Below, in pieces: positions 27,815-34,584 of a stretch of DNA of 64,000 nt. Position numbers and translations under genes: made by a program. Origin of the DNA: Akkermansia muciniphila (GTDB lineage Bacteria > Verrucomicrobiota > Verrucomicrobiia > Verrucomicrobiales > Akkermansiaceae); NCBI GenBank assembly GCA_947624785.1, contig CANQLV010000007.1:62001-126000 (forward strand), given 5' to 3'. The notes beneath the pieces were generated by a model, which was not told where the DNA came from, ran no database searches, and saw only the letters and a program-made list of their open reading frames with translations. Every line of letters begins with the position of its first letter. Position 1 is the stretch's first letter.

Positions 27815-28273
27815 TTAGGCTTCGCTGAGCACGGTGACGGTGCCACCGGCCTGAGTCACCTTTTCGCGGGCGCTGGCGCTCACGAAGTCCACGACTACGT
27901 TCAGGCTCTTGGTCAGGGTGCCGTTGCCGAGAAGCTTCACGGCGTCACAGGGACCTTGAACGAGCTTGGCTGCACGCAGGGTGTTTTCATCAACCGTAGC
28001 GCCGGCTTCAAACACGCGTTCGAGCTGGGAGAGGTTGACGATGAGGATTTTGTCCTGGAAGCGGGTGTTGTTGAACCCCTTCTTGGGCAGACGGCGGTGA
28101 AGGGGCATCTGGCCGCCTTCAAATCCCGGGCGGATGGAACCGCCGGAACGGGCCTTCTGGCCCTTGTTGCCTTTGCCGCAGGTCTTGCCGAGACCGGAGC
28201 TTTCCCCGTTGCCGAGGCGCTTCCTGCGGTGCTTGGCTCCGGGATTGGGCTTAATCGTATGAAGCTGTAACAT
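27815..28273 (-). CDS. rplO: 50S ribosomal protein L15
   Basis: A 152-residue large-subunit protein. It starts MLQLHTIKPNPGAKHRRKRLG with the Gly/Lys-rich KTCGKGNKGQKARSGG segment that threads into 23S rRNA, followed by the globular GFEGGQMPLHRRLPKKGF block. Family length is about 145. rpmD (L30), normally between rpsE and rplO, is absent: only 62 bp separate the two. Confidence 0.97.
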   Translation of the reverse strand: MLQLHTIKPNPGAKHRRKRLGNGESSGLGKTCGKGNKGQKARSGGSIRPGFEGGQMPLHRRLPKKGFNNTRFQDKILIVNLSQLERVFEAGATVDENTLRAAKLVQGPCDAVKLLGNGTLTKSLNVVVDFVSASAREKVTQAGGTVTVLSEA

Positions 28274-28335
28274 GTTATTTACAATGGTTGGGTTTCGTGG
28301 AGGCGGCGGCGCGGGGCAGCCGCCTCCTGGTCAGA

Positions 28336-29007
28336 TTAGATGGCCTTTTCCTTCTTCTTGCCGCGGTCGGCAAGAACCTGGTCGCTCGTGCGCAGGGAGG
28401 CGAGAGCCTGCAGGGTAGCCTTCACCACGTTGGCATGGTTGGAGGAACCGAGGGATTTGGCAACGATGTCACGCACGCCGGCCGCTTCCAGCACGGCACG
28501 GATGGTGTTGCCGGCAATCAGGCCGGTACCGGGGGAGGCGGGCTTCAGGAGCACCTTGCCGCCGCCGAATTCGGAGTAGACTTCATGCGGAATCGTGCCG
28601 TTGGCGATGGAGACCGGGCGAAGCTGGCGCTTGGCGGCTTCCGTAGCCTTGCGGATGGCGTCTGCCACTTCATTGGCCTTGCCGAAGCCGAAGCCTACGC
28701 GGCCTTCCATGTCGCCGCTCACGACGAGGGCGGAGAAGGAGAAGCGGCGGCCGCCCTTGACGACCTTGGCGCAACGGTTGATGAACACAACCTTTTCAGC
28801 GAGCTGGGGGCCTTCTTCCACGGGAGCTTCAGCCTGGGGGCCACGGCGTCCGTCACGGCGGGGACCACGGGGTCCGCGGCCATTCTGGCCGTCACGGCGG
28901 GGTCCGCGGGGACCGCGGAAGTCGCGGCCGCCCTGTGCGGGTTGCTGCGCTTGAGCGGGAGCGGCGGCTTCCGTAGCAGGAGCAGTGTTTTCCGTTTCGT
29001 TATTCAT
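28336..29007 (-). CDS. rpsE: 30S ribosomal protein S5 with Arg/Gly-rich N-terminal extension
   Basis: The conserved S5 body ([28 protein letters not shown] through [17 protein letters not shown]) is complete and should give normal decoding-fidelity and mRNA-entry functions. The protein has 223 residues against about 166 in E. coli. The excess is an N-terminal region of about 65 residues: an Ala/Gln/Glu-rich start, then repeats of GPRGPRRDG type (roughly residues 26-57), an RGG-like disordered RNA-binding composition. The extension is in frame with a good ATG at 29007, 16 bp after rplR, so it is not a start-call error unless an internal start is used; the first core Met is well inside the fold. 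Confidence 0.95.
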   Translation of the reverse strand: MNNETENTAPATEAAAPAQAQQPAQGGRDFRGPRGPRRDGQNGRGPRGPRRDGRRGPQAEAPVEEGPQLAEKVVFINRCAKVVKGGRRFSFSALVVSGDMEGRVGFGFGKANEVADAIRKATEAAKRQLRPVSIANGTIPHEVYSEFGGGKVLLKPASPGTGLIAGNTIRAVLEAAGVRDIVAKSLGSSNHANVVKATLQALASLRTSDQVLADRGKKKEKAI

Positions 29008-29023
29008 TTAGGGAATCTTTCAA

Positions 29024-29386
29024 TTAGAATTTCAAACCAGTTTCGCGGGCGGCATCGGCCAGGGCCTTCACCTTGCCGCAGAACTTGAAGCCACCGCGGT
29101 CGAAGACGACTTCAGTGACATTGGCGGCCTTCGCACGTTCACCAATCAGGTTGCCTACCTTGGTGGCAGAGGCGCGGTTGGCGAGCTTGGAAGGATCGGC
29201 GATGGAGGCATCGGCCGTGGAAGCGGAGCAGATGGTCTTGCCCACCGTGTCGTCGATGATCTGGGCATAGACGTGACGGTTGGAGAAATAGACAGCCAGG
29301 CGGGGACGGGAAGCCGTTCCGGAGAGCTTTCTGCGGATGCGGCGGCGAACCTTGGAGCGGATGGCTTTGCGATTGATAGTACTCAT
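29024..29386 (-). CDS. rplR: 50S ribosomal protein L18
   Basis: A 120-residue 5S-rRNA-binding protein. The basic N-terminus (RSKVRRRIRRKLSG) and the RLAVYFSNRHVYAQIIDD, AKAANVTEVVFDRGGF and ADAARETGLKF blocks are standard. Length matches the family (about 117). It sits between rplF and rpsE as in most spc operons. Confidence 0.97.
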   Translation of the reverse strand: MSTINRKAIRSKVRRRIRRKLSGTASRPRLAVYFSNRHVYAQIIDDTVGKTICSASTADASIADPSKLANRASATKVGNLIGERAKAANVTEVVFDRGGFKFCGKVKALADAARETGLKF

Positions 29387-29421
29387 CGTGTATAAATATG
29401 TTGTAATAGTTATTACCTGAA

Positions 29422-29961
29422 TTACTTACCGACGCTCTTGCCTTCCTTGCGGCGGATAACTTCACCGGCGAAGCGCACGCCCTTGCCCTTGTAGGGTTCC
29501 GGGGGATAGTACGCACGGACTTCAGCGGCAAACTGGCCTACGACCTGCTTGTCGATGCCTTCGACCGTCACTTTCGTGTTTTCGGTCACGGTCACCTTGA
29601 GGCCTTCGGGAATCACCTGGTTGATCGGATGGGACTTGCCCAGGTTCAGATCCAGGATGTTGCCCTTCACGGCGGCGCGGAAACCGACGCCGACGATTTC
29701 AAGGTTCTTGACGAAGCCTTCGGAAACGCCGATGACCATGTTGTTCAACAGGGAACGGTTCGTGCCGTGCAGGGCGCGAAGCTGGCGGCTTTCGCCGGCG
29801 CGGTCAACGGAAAGCTGATTGCCTTCAACGGAGGCGGTGATGCCTTCCGGAAGCGTCCAGGAAAGCTTGCCTTTGGGGCCTTCCACCTGAACGGAAGAGC
29901 CGTTAACCTTTACCGTTACCTTGTCCGGCAATGTGATGGATTTTTTACCAACTCGGGACAT
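29422..29961 (-). CDS. rplF: 50S ribosomal protein L6
   Basis: A 179-residue protein with the duplicated L6 fold. MSRVGKKSITLPDKVTV is the usual start, and the C-terminal PEPYKGKGVRFAGEVIRRKEGK loop, which contacts the GTPase-associated region of 23S rRNA, is intact. It follows rpsH by 21 bp. Confidence 0.97.
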   Translation of the reverse strand: MSRVGKKSITLPDKVTVKVNGSSVQVEGPKGKLSWTLPEGITASVEGNQLSVDRAGESRQLRALHGTNRSLLNNMVIGVSEGFVKNLEIVGVGFRAAVKGNILDLNLGKSHPINQVIPEGLKVTVTENTKVTVEGIDKQVVGQFAAEVRAYYPPEPYKGKGVRFAGEVIRRKEGKSVGK

Positions 29962-29982
29962 ATGTTTAGGAAATGTTAATGG

Positions 29983-30384
29983 TTACCATACAAGGGCGAG
30001 AAGTTCGCCGCCGATGCTCTGCTTGCGCGCCTGCGCACCGGTCATCACACCACGGGAGGTGGAGACGATGGCAATGCCAAGCCCACTGAGAACGCGGGGA
30101 ATGTCCTCGGAAGAAACGTACTGGCGGCGGCCCGGCTTGGAGCTGCGCTTCACGTCGGTGACGACCGGCTTGCCCTGGGGGGTAAATTTGGTCTTCACCT
30201 TGATTTGCTTCTTGGTTCCTTCACCGGTCACTTCATAGTTCCAGATGTAGCCTTCTTCCTGCAGAATCCTGGCGATTTCCACCTTGATGTTGGAGCAGGG
30301 AGCGGTAAATTCCTCGTTGCCGGCCAGGCTGGCGTTTTTCAGGCGGGTGAGGAAGTCGGAAATGGGGTCACTTAATACGGCCAT
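29983..30384 (-). CDS. rpsH: 30S ribosomal protein S8
   Basis: A 133-residue primary 16S-rRNA-binding protein. DPISDFLTRLKNA at the N-terminus and the closing STSRGVMTGAQARKQSIGGELLALVW are diagnostic. In E. coli S8 represses the spc operon through rplE mRNA; whether that operates here is not visible. rplE lies only 12 bp upstream, so rpsN (S14), usually between them, is missing from the cluster. Confidence 0.97.
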   Translation of the reverse strand: MAVLSDPISDFLTRLKNASLAGNEEFTAPCSNIKVEIARILQEEGYIWNYEVTGEGTKKQIKVKTKFTPQGKPVVTDVKRSSKPGRRQYVSSEDIPRVLSGLGIAIVSTSRGVMTGAQARKQSIGGELLALVW

Positions 30385-30396
30385 GGTAAGAAATAG

Positions 30397-30978
30397 TTAG
30401 GCGTTGGCGGGTTGAGTTTCTTCGGCCTTCTTCGGTTCGCGCATGGGGACGCCCAGACCGCGAAGCAAGTCGCGGCCTTCATCGTCCGTAGGAGCGGAAG
30501 TCACGAAAATGATGTCGAAGCCGATCTGACGCTTGATCTGGTCAAGTTCGATTTCGGGGAAGATGGACTGGTCGGAGATACCGATGGCATAGTTCCCGTT
30601 GCCGTCAAAGGACTTGTAGGGGAGGCCGCGGAAGTCGCGGATGTTCGGAGCCGTCACGTTGATGAAGCGGTCCAGGAATTCCCACATGCGGGCTCCGCGC
30701 AGCGTGACGCGGGCTCCCAGAGGTTCGCCTTCACGCACCTTGAAGTTGGCCACGCTCTTGCGGGCGAAGGTGACGGACGGTTTTTGTCCGGTGATTTTGG
30801 CGATTTCATTGACGGCATCTTCCACGGCCTGTTTGCGGTCCGGATGCTTGCCCATGCAGGAGGTGACAACGATCTTCTCCAGGCGGGGAATCTGATGCAC
30901 GTTCTTGTATGCATGCTTCGCTTGAAGGCCGGGAACGACCTTTTCACGGTAGTATGTTTGCAGTGTTGGTGTACTCAT
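30397..30978 (-). CDS. rplE: 50S ribosomal protein L5
   Basis: A 193-residue 5S-rRNA-associated protein. The YYREKVVPGL start, ITGQKPSVTFARKSVANFKVREGEPLGARVTLRG block and FDIIFVTSAPTDDEGRDLLRGLG end are conserved. A short acidic tail of about 15 residues (KKAEETQPANA) extends beyond the usual 179. It lies 65 bp after rplX. Confidence 0.97.
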   Translation of the reverse strand: MSTPTLQTYYREKVVPGLQAKHAYKNVHQIPRLEKIVVTSCMGKHPDRKQAVEDAVNEIAKITGQKPSVTFARKSVANFKVREGEPLGARVTLRGARMWEFLDRFINVTAPNIRDFRGLPYKSFDGNGNYAIGISDQSIFPEIELDQIKRQIGFDIIFVTSAPTDDEGRDLLRGLGVPMREPKKAEETQPANA

Positions 30979-31043
30979 TGTTTTAGCGGGTCAGCTCTTT
31001 ATTAATGATTTATGTGGCTTAAGCGCAGGGTCAGGCCGGAGGC

Positions 31044-31271
31044 CTAGCCTACTTTTTTCACGTTGGAGATGTGAATCGGGCCGTTAATCTCCTGAATGCC
31101 GCCTTCCGGGTTCTGTTCGGTCGGGCGCACAGCCTTTTTCAGGGTGCGGACGCCTTCTACGATGACAGTACCTTTGGAAGCATTCACGGCGAGAACGGTG
31201 CCGCGCTTGCCCTTGTGGTTACGTCCGGCGATGATTTCTACTTCATCACCTTTTTTCACGTGGGTCTTCAT
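31044..31271 (-). CDS. rplX: 50S ribosomal protein L24
   Basis: A 75-residue KOW-domain protein, compact against E. coli L24 (about 104). [23 protein letters not shown] is the KOW motif and [23 protein letters not shown] the second half; the usual C-terminal tail is absent. It is the first ribosomal gene of this transcript, with nadK upstream. rplN, which normally precedes rplX, is elsewhere, so the spc operon is split here. A promoter and 5' hairpin lie directly upstream. Confidence 0.95.
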   Translation of the reverse strand: MKTHVKKGDEVEIIAGRNHKGKRGTVLAVNASKGTVIVEGVRTLKKAVRPTEQNPEGGIQEINGPIHISNVKKVG

Positions 31272-31307
31272 ATATGACTATTTCTTACGCGTTTATGCGA
31301 TTAAGAT

Positions 31308-31365
31308 CTGCCACCCCCTTGGTGGCAGGGCTGGAAGAGTATTATAGGATGGGCCTTTTCGTCAA
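31308..31365 (-). promoter_or_regulatory. Promoter and 5'-leader hairpin of the rplX operon
   Basis: On the minus strand TTGACG (31365-31360) is followed by AATACT with a 16-base spacer (31343-31338); a perfect TATAAT overlaps three bases earlier, only 13 bases from the -35. Transcription should start near 31331. The leader can then fold CTGCCACC (31328-31321) against GGTGGCAG (31315-31308), an 8 bp stem with a 5-base loop, about 37 bases before the rplX start codon. Ribosomal operons are often autoregulated through such leaders; that role is inference. Confidence 0.5.
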
Positions 31366-31481
31366 GCCCGCATCCTAAAAAAATCGTTTTACCGCCCCTG
31401 CGCCAATGCGGAACGATCAATGGAGAAGCGCCCCGGCCAGCAAAAGACGCCTGGCCCGGTTTCCGGACCGCCGGAACGGTT

Positions 31482-32354
31482 TTACTCATCATCCGTGGGA
31501 ATCTCCGCCCCCTGCCAGCGCAGCTTGGCCCTCAACAGAGCGCCGAAGTTCTGTTTGCGGAGATGAACCAGGGAGAGGGTTTCCGGAGCTTTCCGGATCA
31601 CGAGGCTTTCCCCCTCTTCAATGGGATAGGCGGAACGGCCGTCCAGGGAATAAACCATGGAATCAAAGCGGCCGCGGCGCTCACGGGGCCGCAGGCGTAT
31701 GGTCATGGTGTCCGGAAGCACCACGGAACGGTTGGTCAGGCTGTGCGGACAAATGGGGGTGACGCACACCACGCGGGACATGGGCCATACCAGCGGTCCC
31801 CCGGCGGAAAGGGAGTACGCCGTGGAGCCGGTGGGGGTGGAGACCAGAACGCCGTCCGCATGGTAGCGGTTCAGCAGTTCTCCATCTATTTCCGCATCCA
31901 GGTCCACCATCTTGCCGGACTGGGCGCGGATCAGGGAAACTTCATTCAGCGCCAGCTTGCGGGGAGGGACGGCAGCCCCGTCCACGCCCATCCGGACCAC
32001 CTCCAGCATGGAGCGCTCGTCCGTCAGGTAGGATCCCTCCTGGAGCGCATACGCCAGCAGCGGCAGCTCCTGAACGGAACAGGTGGTCATGAAGCCCAGC
32101 CGTCCCAGGTTCACTCCCGCCAGGGGCACGCGGTGCACGGCCGCCAGAGAGGAGACGGTCAGCATGGTACCGTCCCCGCCGAAGGTTACCAGCATGCTGC
32201 ACCGGGCGATGGCCTGCTCCAGGGCATCCGGCGTCTCAATGACGCAGGATCCCAGCCCGTGGCGGGAAAGCTCGCGGCGCATGATGCGCAGCGCTTCCCC
32301 CAGTCCCGGTTTTTCCGCCAACGCGACCAGGCCGATTACCTTGGAAGGATTCAT
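31482..32354 (-). CDS. nadK: NAD kinase
   Basis: A 290-residue cytoplasmic ATP-NAD kinase making NADP. The catalytic FGGDGTMLTV motif lies near residue 60, GVNLGRLGFMT follows, and the NAD-binding NE and TPTGSTAYSLSAGGP blocks are intact. The frame is open to 32402, but the ATG at 32354 (MNPSKVIGLVA) matches the family start. It is divergent from the RlpA-like gene and lies upstream of rplX on the same strand with a 210 bp gap containing the ribosomal promoter. Confidence 0.95.
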   Translation of the reverse strand: MNPSKVIGLVALAEKPGLGEALRIMRRELSRHGLGSCVIETPDALEQAIARCSMLVTFGGDGTMLTVSSLAAVHRVPLAGVNLGRLGFMTTCSVQELPLLAYALQEGSYLTDERSMLEVVRMGVDGAAVPPRKLALNEVSLIRAQSGKMVDLDAEIDGELLNRYHADGVLVSTPTGSTAYSLSAGGPLVWPMSRVVCVTPICPHSLTNRSVVLPDTMTIRLRPRERRGRFDSMVYSLDGRSAYPIEEGESLVIRKAPETLSLVHLRKQNFGALLRAKLRWQGAEIPTDDE

Positions 32355-32487
32355 GCGGGCAAGCATACTGCATTTTCCCGCGCCGCTCAACTGGTAAACC
32401 ACGGGAGGGGGAAAGATTCCTTCCGGCTCTTCCTATCCCTTAAATTTCAATTCCTGTTTCTTTTTTGTTATACAAGATTATAAACAT

Positions 32488-33009
32488 GTGTTAAAGGTAA
32501 AAAGCGTGAATTGGTCCCTCCCCGTCCTGCTGCTTTTTCTGATGCCGGGCTGCTCCACTACGGAGAAGTGCGGCCAGAAAACGGCCCCGTCCGTACAGGC
32601 GGCGGAGGCGCGTGTAAAAAATGCGCCTTACCGGGTAAGGGGGAAAAGGTATATTCCCATGAGCGTGGCGGACGCCCTGCAATACAGTGAAACCGGCTAT
32701 GCCTCCTGGTATGGCGGGAAAGGACGCAGCATGAAGACATCCTCCGGAGAGTACATCAATCCCCAGCGGTCCATGACGGCGGCCCACAAAACCCTGCCGA
32801 TGCCGTGCAAGGTGAAAGTCACCTGCCTGGCAACAGGCAAATCAGCCGTCGTCAGGATCAACAACCGAGGCCCTTTTCACAGCAACCGCTTGATAGACCT
32901 GACCGCGTCCGCAGCAAGCCGCATCGGCCTGCACAGCCGCGGCGTATCCAAGGTCCGTCTGGAAGTCATTTCAGTGGGTGACGGCCCGTACGAGGTTTTC
33001 GCCCGTTAA
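32488..33009 (+). CDS. rlpA: RlpA-like double-psi beta-barrel lipoprotein, catalytic Asp replaced
   Basis: A 173-residue lipoprotein: a hydrophobic stretch ends in the lipobox LMPGC, so the mature protein should be membrane-anchored in the periplasm. The C-terminal double-psi beta-barrel has GYASWYGGKG, TSSGE, TAAHKTLPMP, VVRINNRGPF and RLIDLTASAASRIGL, all RlpA landmarks. RlpA proteins cut naked glycan strands at division sites. The usual RINDRGPF reads RINNRGPF; I recall that Asp as essential for lytic transglycosylase activity, so this copy may bind but not cleave. The start is a GTG at 32488; a GTG at 32506 is an alternative. No SPOR domain is present. Confidence 0.82.
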   Translation: MLKVKSVNWSLPVLLLFLMPGCSTTEKCGQKTAPSVQAAEARVKNAPYRVRGKRYIPMSVADALQYSETGYASWYGGKGRSMKTSSGEYINPQRSMTAAHKTLPMPCKVKVTCLATGKSAVVRINNRGPFHSNRLIDLTASAASRIGLHSRGVSKVRLEVISVGDGPYEVFAR

Positions 33010-33048
33010 TCCCTTTTATCATTTCCCGTATCCCTATTTTCTTCATCC

Positions 33049-34506
33049 ATGATTCCGCCCCGCATTCTCCTTGCCGGCCTGGCATGCCTGTGCCCGTTCA
33101 CCCTGGCCCAGAAGCTCAAATCGGATCCCAACAAAACGCTGATCATTATTTCCACCAGCGATATGCACGGCAATCTGGAAAAATTCCCCAAACTGGCCAC
33201 GCTGGTAAAACAGTACCGCGCCAAATACCCGCACGTGCTGCTGGTGGATTCGGGAGATTATTTCATGGGCAACCCCTATGTGGACGACTGGGAAAAACGG
33301 GGCGAACCCCTGACTGTGCTGATGAACAAGCTTAAGTACGACATAGTGACCATCGGGAACCATGACCTGGATTACGGGCAGGAAGCCCTCCGGGACCACA
33401 TCAAGGGAATGCCCGACACCAAGTTTGTCGTTACCAACGTCAATCCCTCCCCCACGCTGGAAAATTGTTTTTCCCCGTATGCCAGCATTCCCGTCAAGGG
33501 CACGCCGATTTCCATAGGGTTCATCGGCCTGGTGGACCTGCAGACCACGGACGTCCGCAGGATGAGCGGCATTTCATGGAAACTGCCGGATGAAGAGGAT
33601 TACAAGGGCATCACGGACAGGTTCCGCCTGCACCACAACACCATCAATGTGATCCTCAGCCACCTGGGATACGACAACGATCTGAAAATGATGAAGTATT
33701 CTCCGAATATCGACGTCATTCTGGGCGGCCATACTCATGTGATGCTTCCGCACGGCCATCTCAGAACCGGAACGTTGCTCAGCCATACGGGTCACAGGCT
33801 GAGCCATGCAGGCGTTACGGAAATCACCTTTTCCACGGAAAAACCCGCCTCCATCCTTTCCAAGTCCACGAAGGCCGTTACTCTGGACGAAAGAATTCCC
33901 AGCGACCCGGAAGTAGAGAAGATTGTCCAGCAGTTCACCGGAAATCCGTTCTTCAACCAGCAGATAGGCGTCGCCGGGGAGGATATTACTCATGTCACCG
34001 TAGGCACCTTTTTCTGCAAAGCCATCCAGCAGGCCTCCCATTCGGACATTGCCATTTACAACCGCGGCGGCGTACGGGCCAGAAGCCATCTCTGCAAGGG
34101 ACCCATCAAGATCAAGGATATTTATGAAATGGAGCCCTTCCGGGAAAAGGTCGTCACCTGCTCCATGAGCAAGGCGGACATTGAACAATTGATTCTGTCC
34201 AAATTCATGTCCCCGTCCGATGACGAAGGAGGCATTCTGGAAGTTTACTGCTCCGGCTTCTCCTACCAGATTATGGACGGCGTTACGCCAAGCATTACCA
34301 GCACCTTGAGAAACGGCGTCATTTACACTGTCGCGATGGGCGACTACCTGTGCAACAATTTCAAATTCCCTCAAAAGGGAAACGGCAAACCGACGGGAAT
34401 AAGCGTCCGTTCAGCCCTGATCGAGTATCTGAAACAAATCAAGGAGCTTTTCAATCCGCCGCCGCCCAAACTGCCCATCATCAAAGATACGACGTTCGCC
34501 CTGTGA
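33049..34506 (+). CDS. Exported 5'-nucleotidase / metallophosphoesterase
   Basis: A 485-residue protein of the UshA/5'-nucleotidase type. A signal peptide (cleavage near TLA|QK) precedes the calcineurin-like domain with DMHG, DSGDYF, GNHDLDYG, SHLGYD and GGHTHV, the complete set of dimetal ligands. The second half is the 5'-nucleotidase C domain (NRGGVRARSHLCKGPIKIKDIYEMEPF) that supplies the substrate pocket. It should hydrolyse extracellular or periplasmic nucleotides to nucleoside and phosphate. A Pro-rich C-terminus (PPPPKLP) replaces any anchor. It follows the RlpA-like gene by 39 bp. Confidence 0.92.
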   Translation: MIPPRILLAGLACLCPFTLAQKLKSDPNKTLIIISTSDMHGNLEKFPKLATLVKQYRAKYPHVLLVDSGDYFMGNPYVDDWEKRGEPLTVLMNKLKYDIVTIGNHDLDYGQEALRDHIKGMPDTKFVVTNVNPSPTLENCFSPYASIPVKGTPISIGFIGLVDLQTTDVRRMSGISWKLPDEEDYKGITDRFRLHHNTINVILSHLGYDNDLKMMKYSPNIDVILGGHTHVMLPHGHLRTGTLLSHTGHRLSHAGVTEITFSTEKPASILSKSTKAVTLDERIPSDPEVEKIVQQFTGNPFFNQQIGVAGEDITHVTVGTFFCKAIQQASHSDIAIYNRGGVRARSHLCKGPIKIKDIYEMEPFREKVVTCSMSKADIEQLILSKFMSPSDDEGGILEVYCSGFSYQIMDGVTPSITSTLRNGVIYTVAMGDYLCNNFKFPQKGNGKPTGISVRSALIEYLKQIKELFNPPPPKLPIIKDTTFAL

Positions 34507-34584
34507 GCGGCACGGGAACCGCATGCCGCAGGGCGGCGGGATGAATTGAACAAGCAGGGCGCCCATGCTACATTCTTTCCAGCC

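Noticed and set aside
31341..31365. TATAAT paired with TTGACG upstream of rplX
   Set aside because: The spacer is 13 bases, too short for normal sigma-70 use; the overlapping AATACT at 16 bases is preferred.
31425..31460. GC-rich stem after nadK as terminator
   Set aside because: GGCCAG/CTGGCC pairs, but no T-run follows on the nadK strand.
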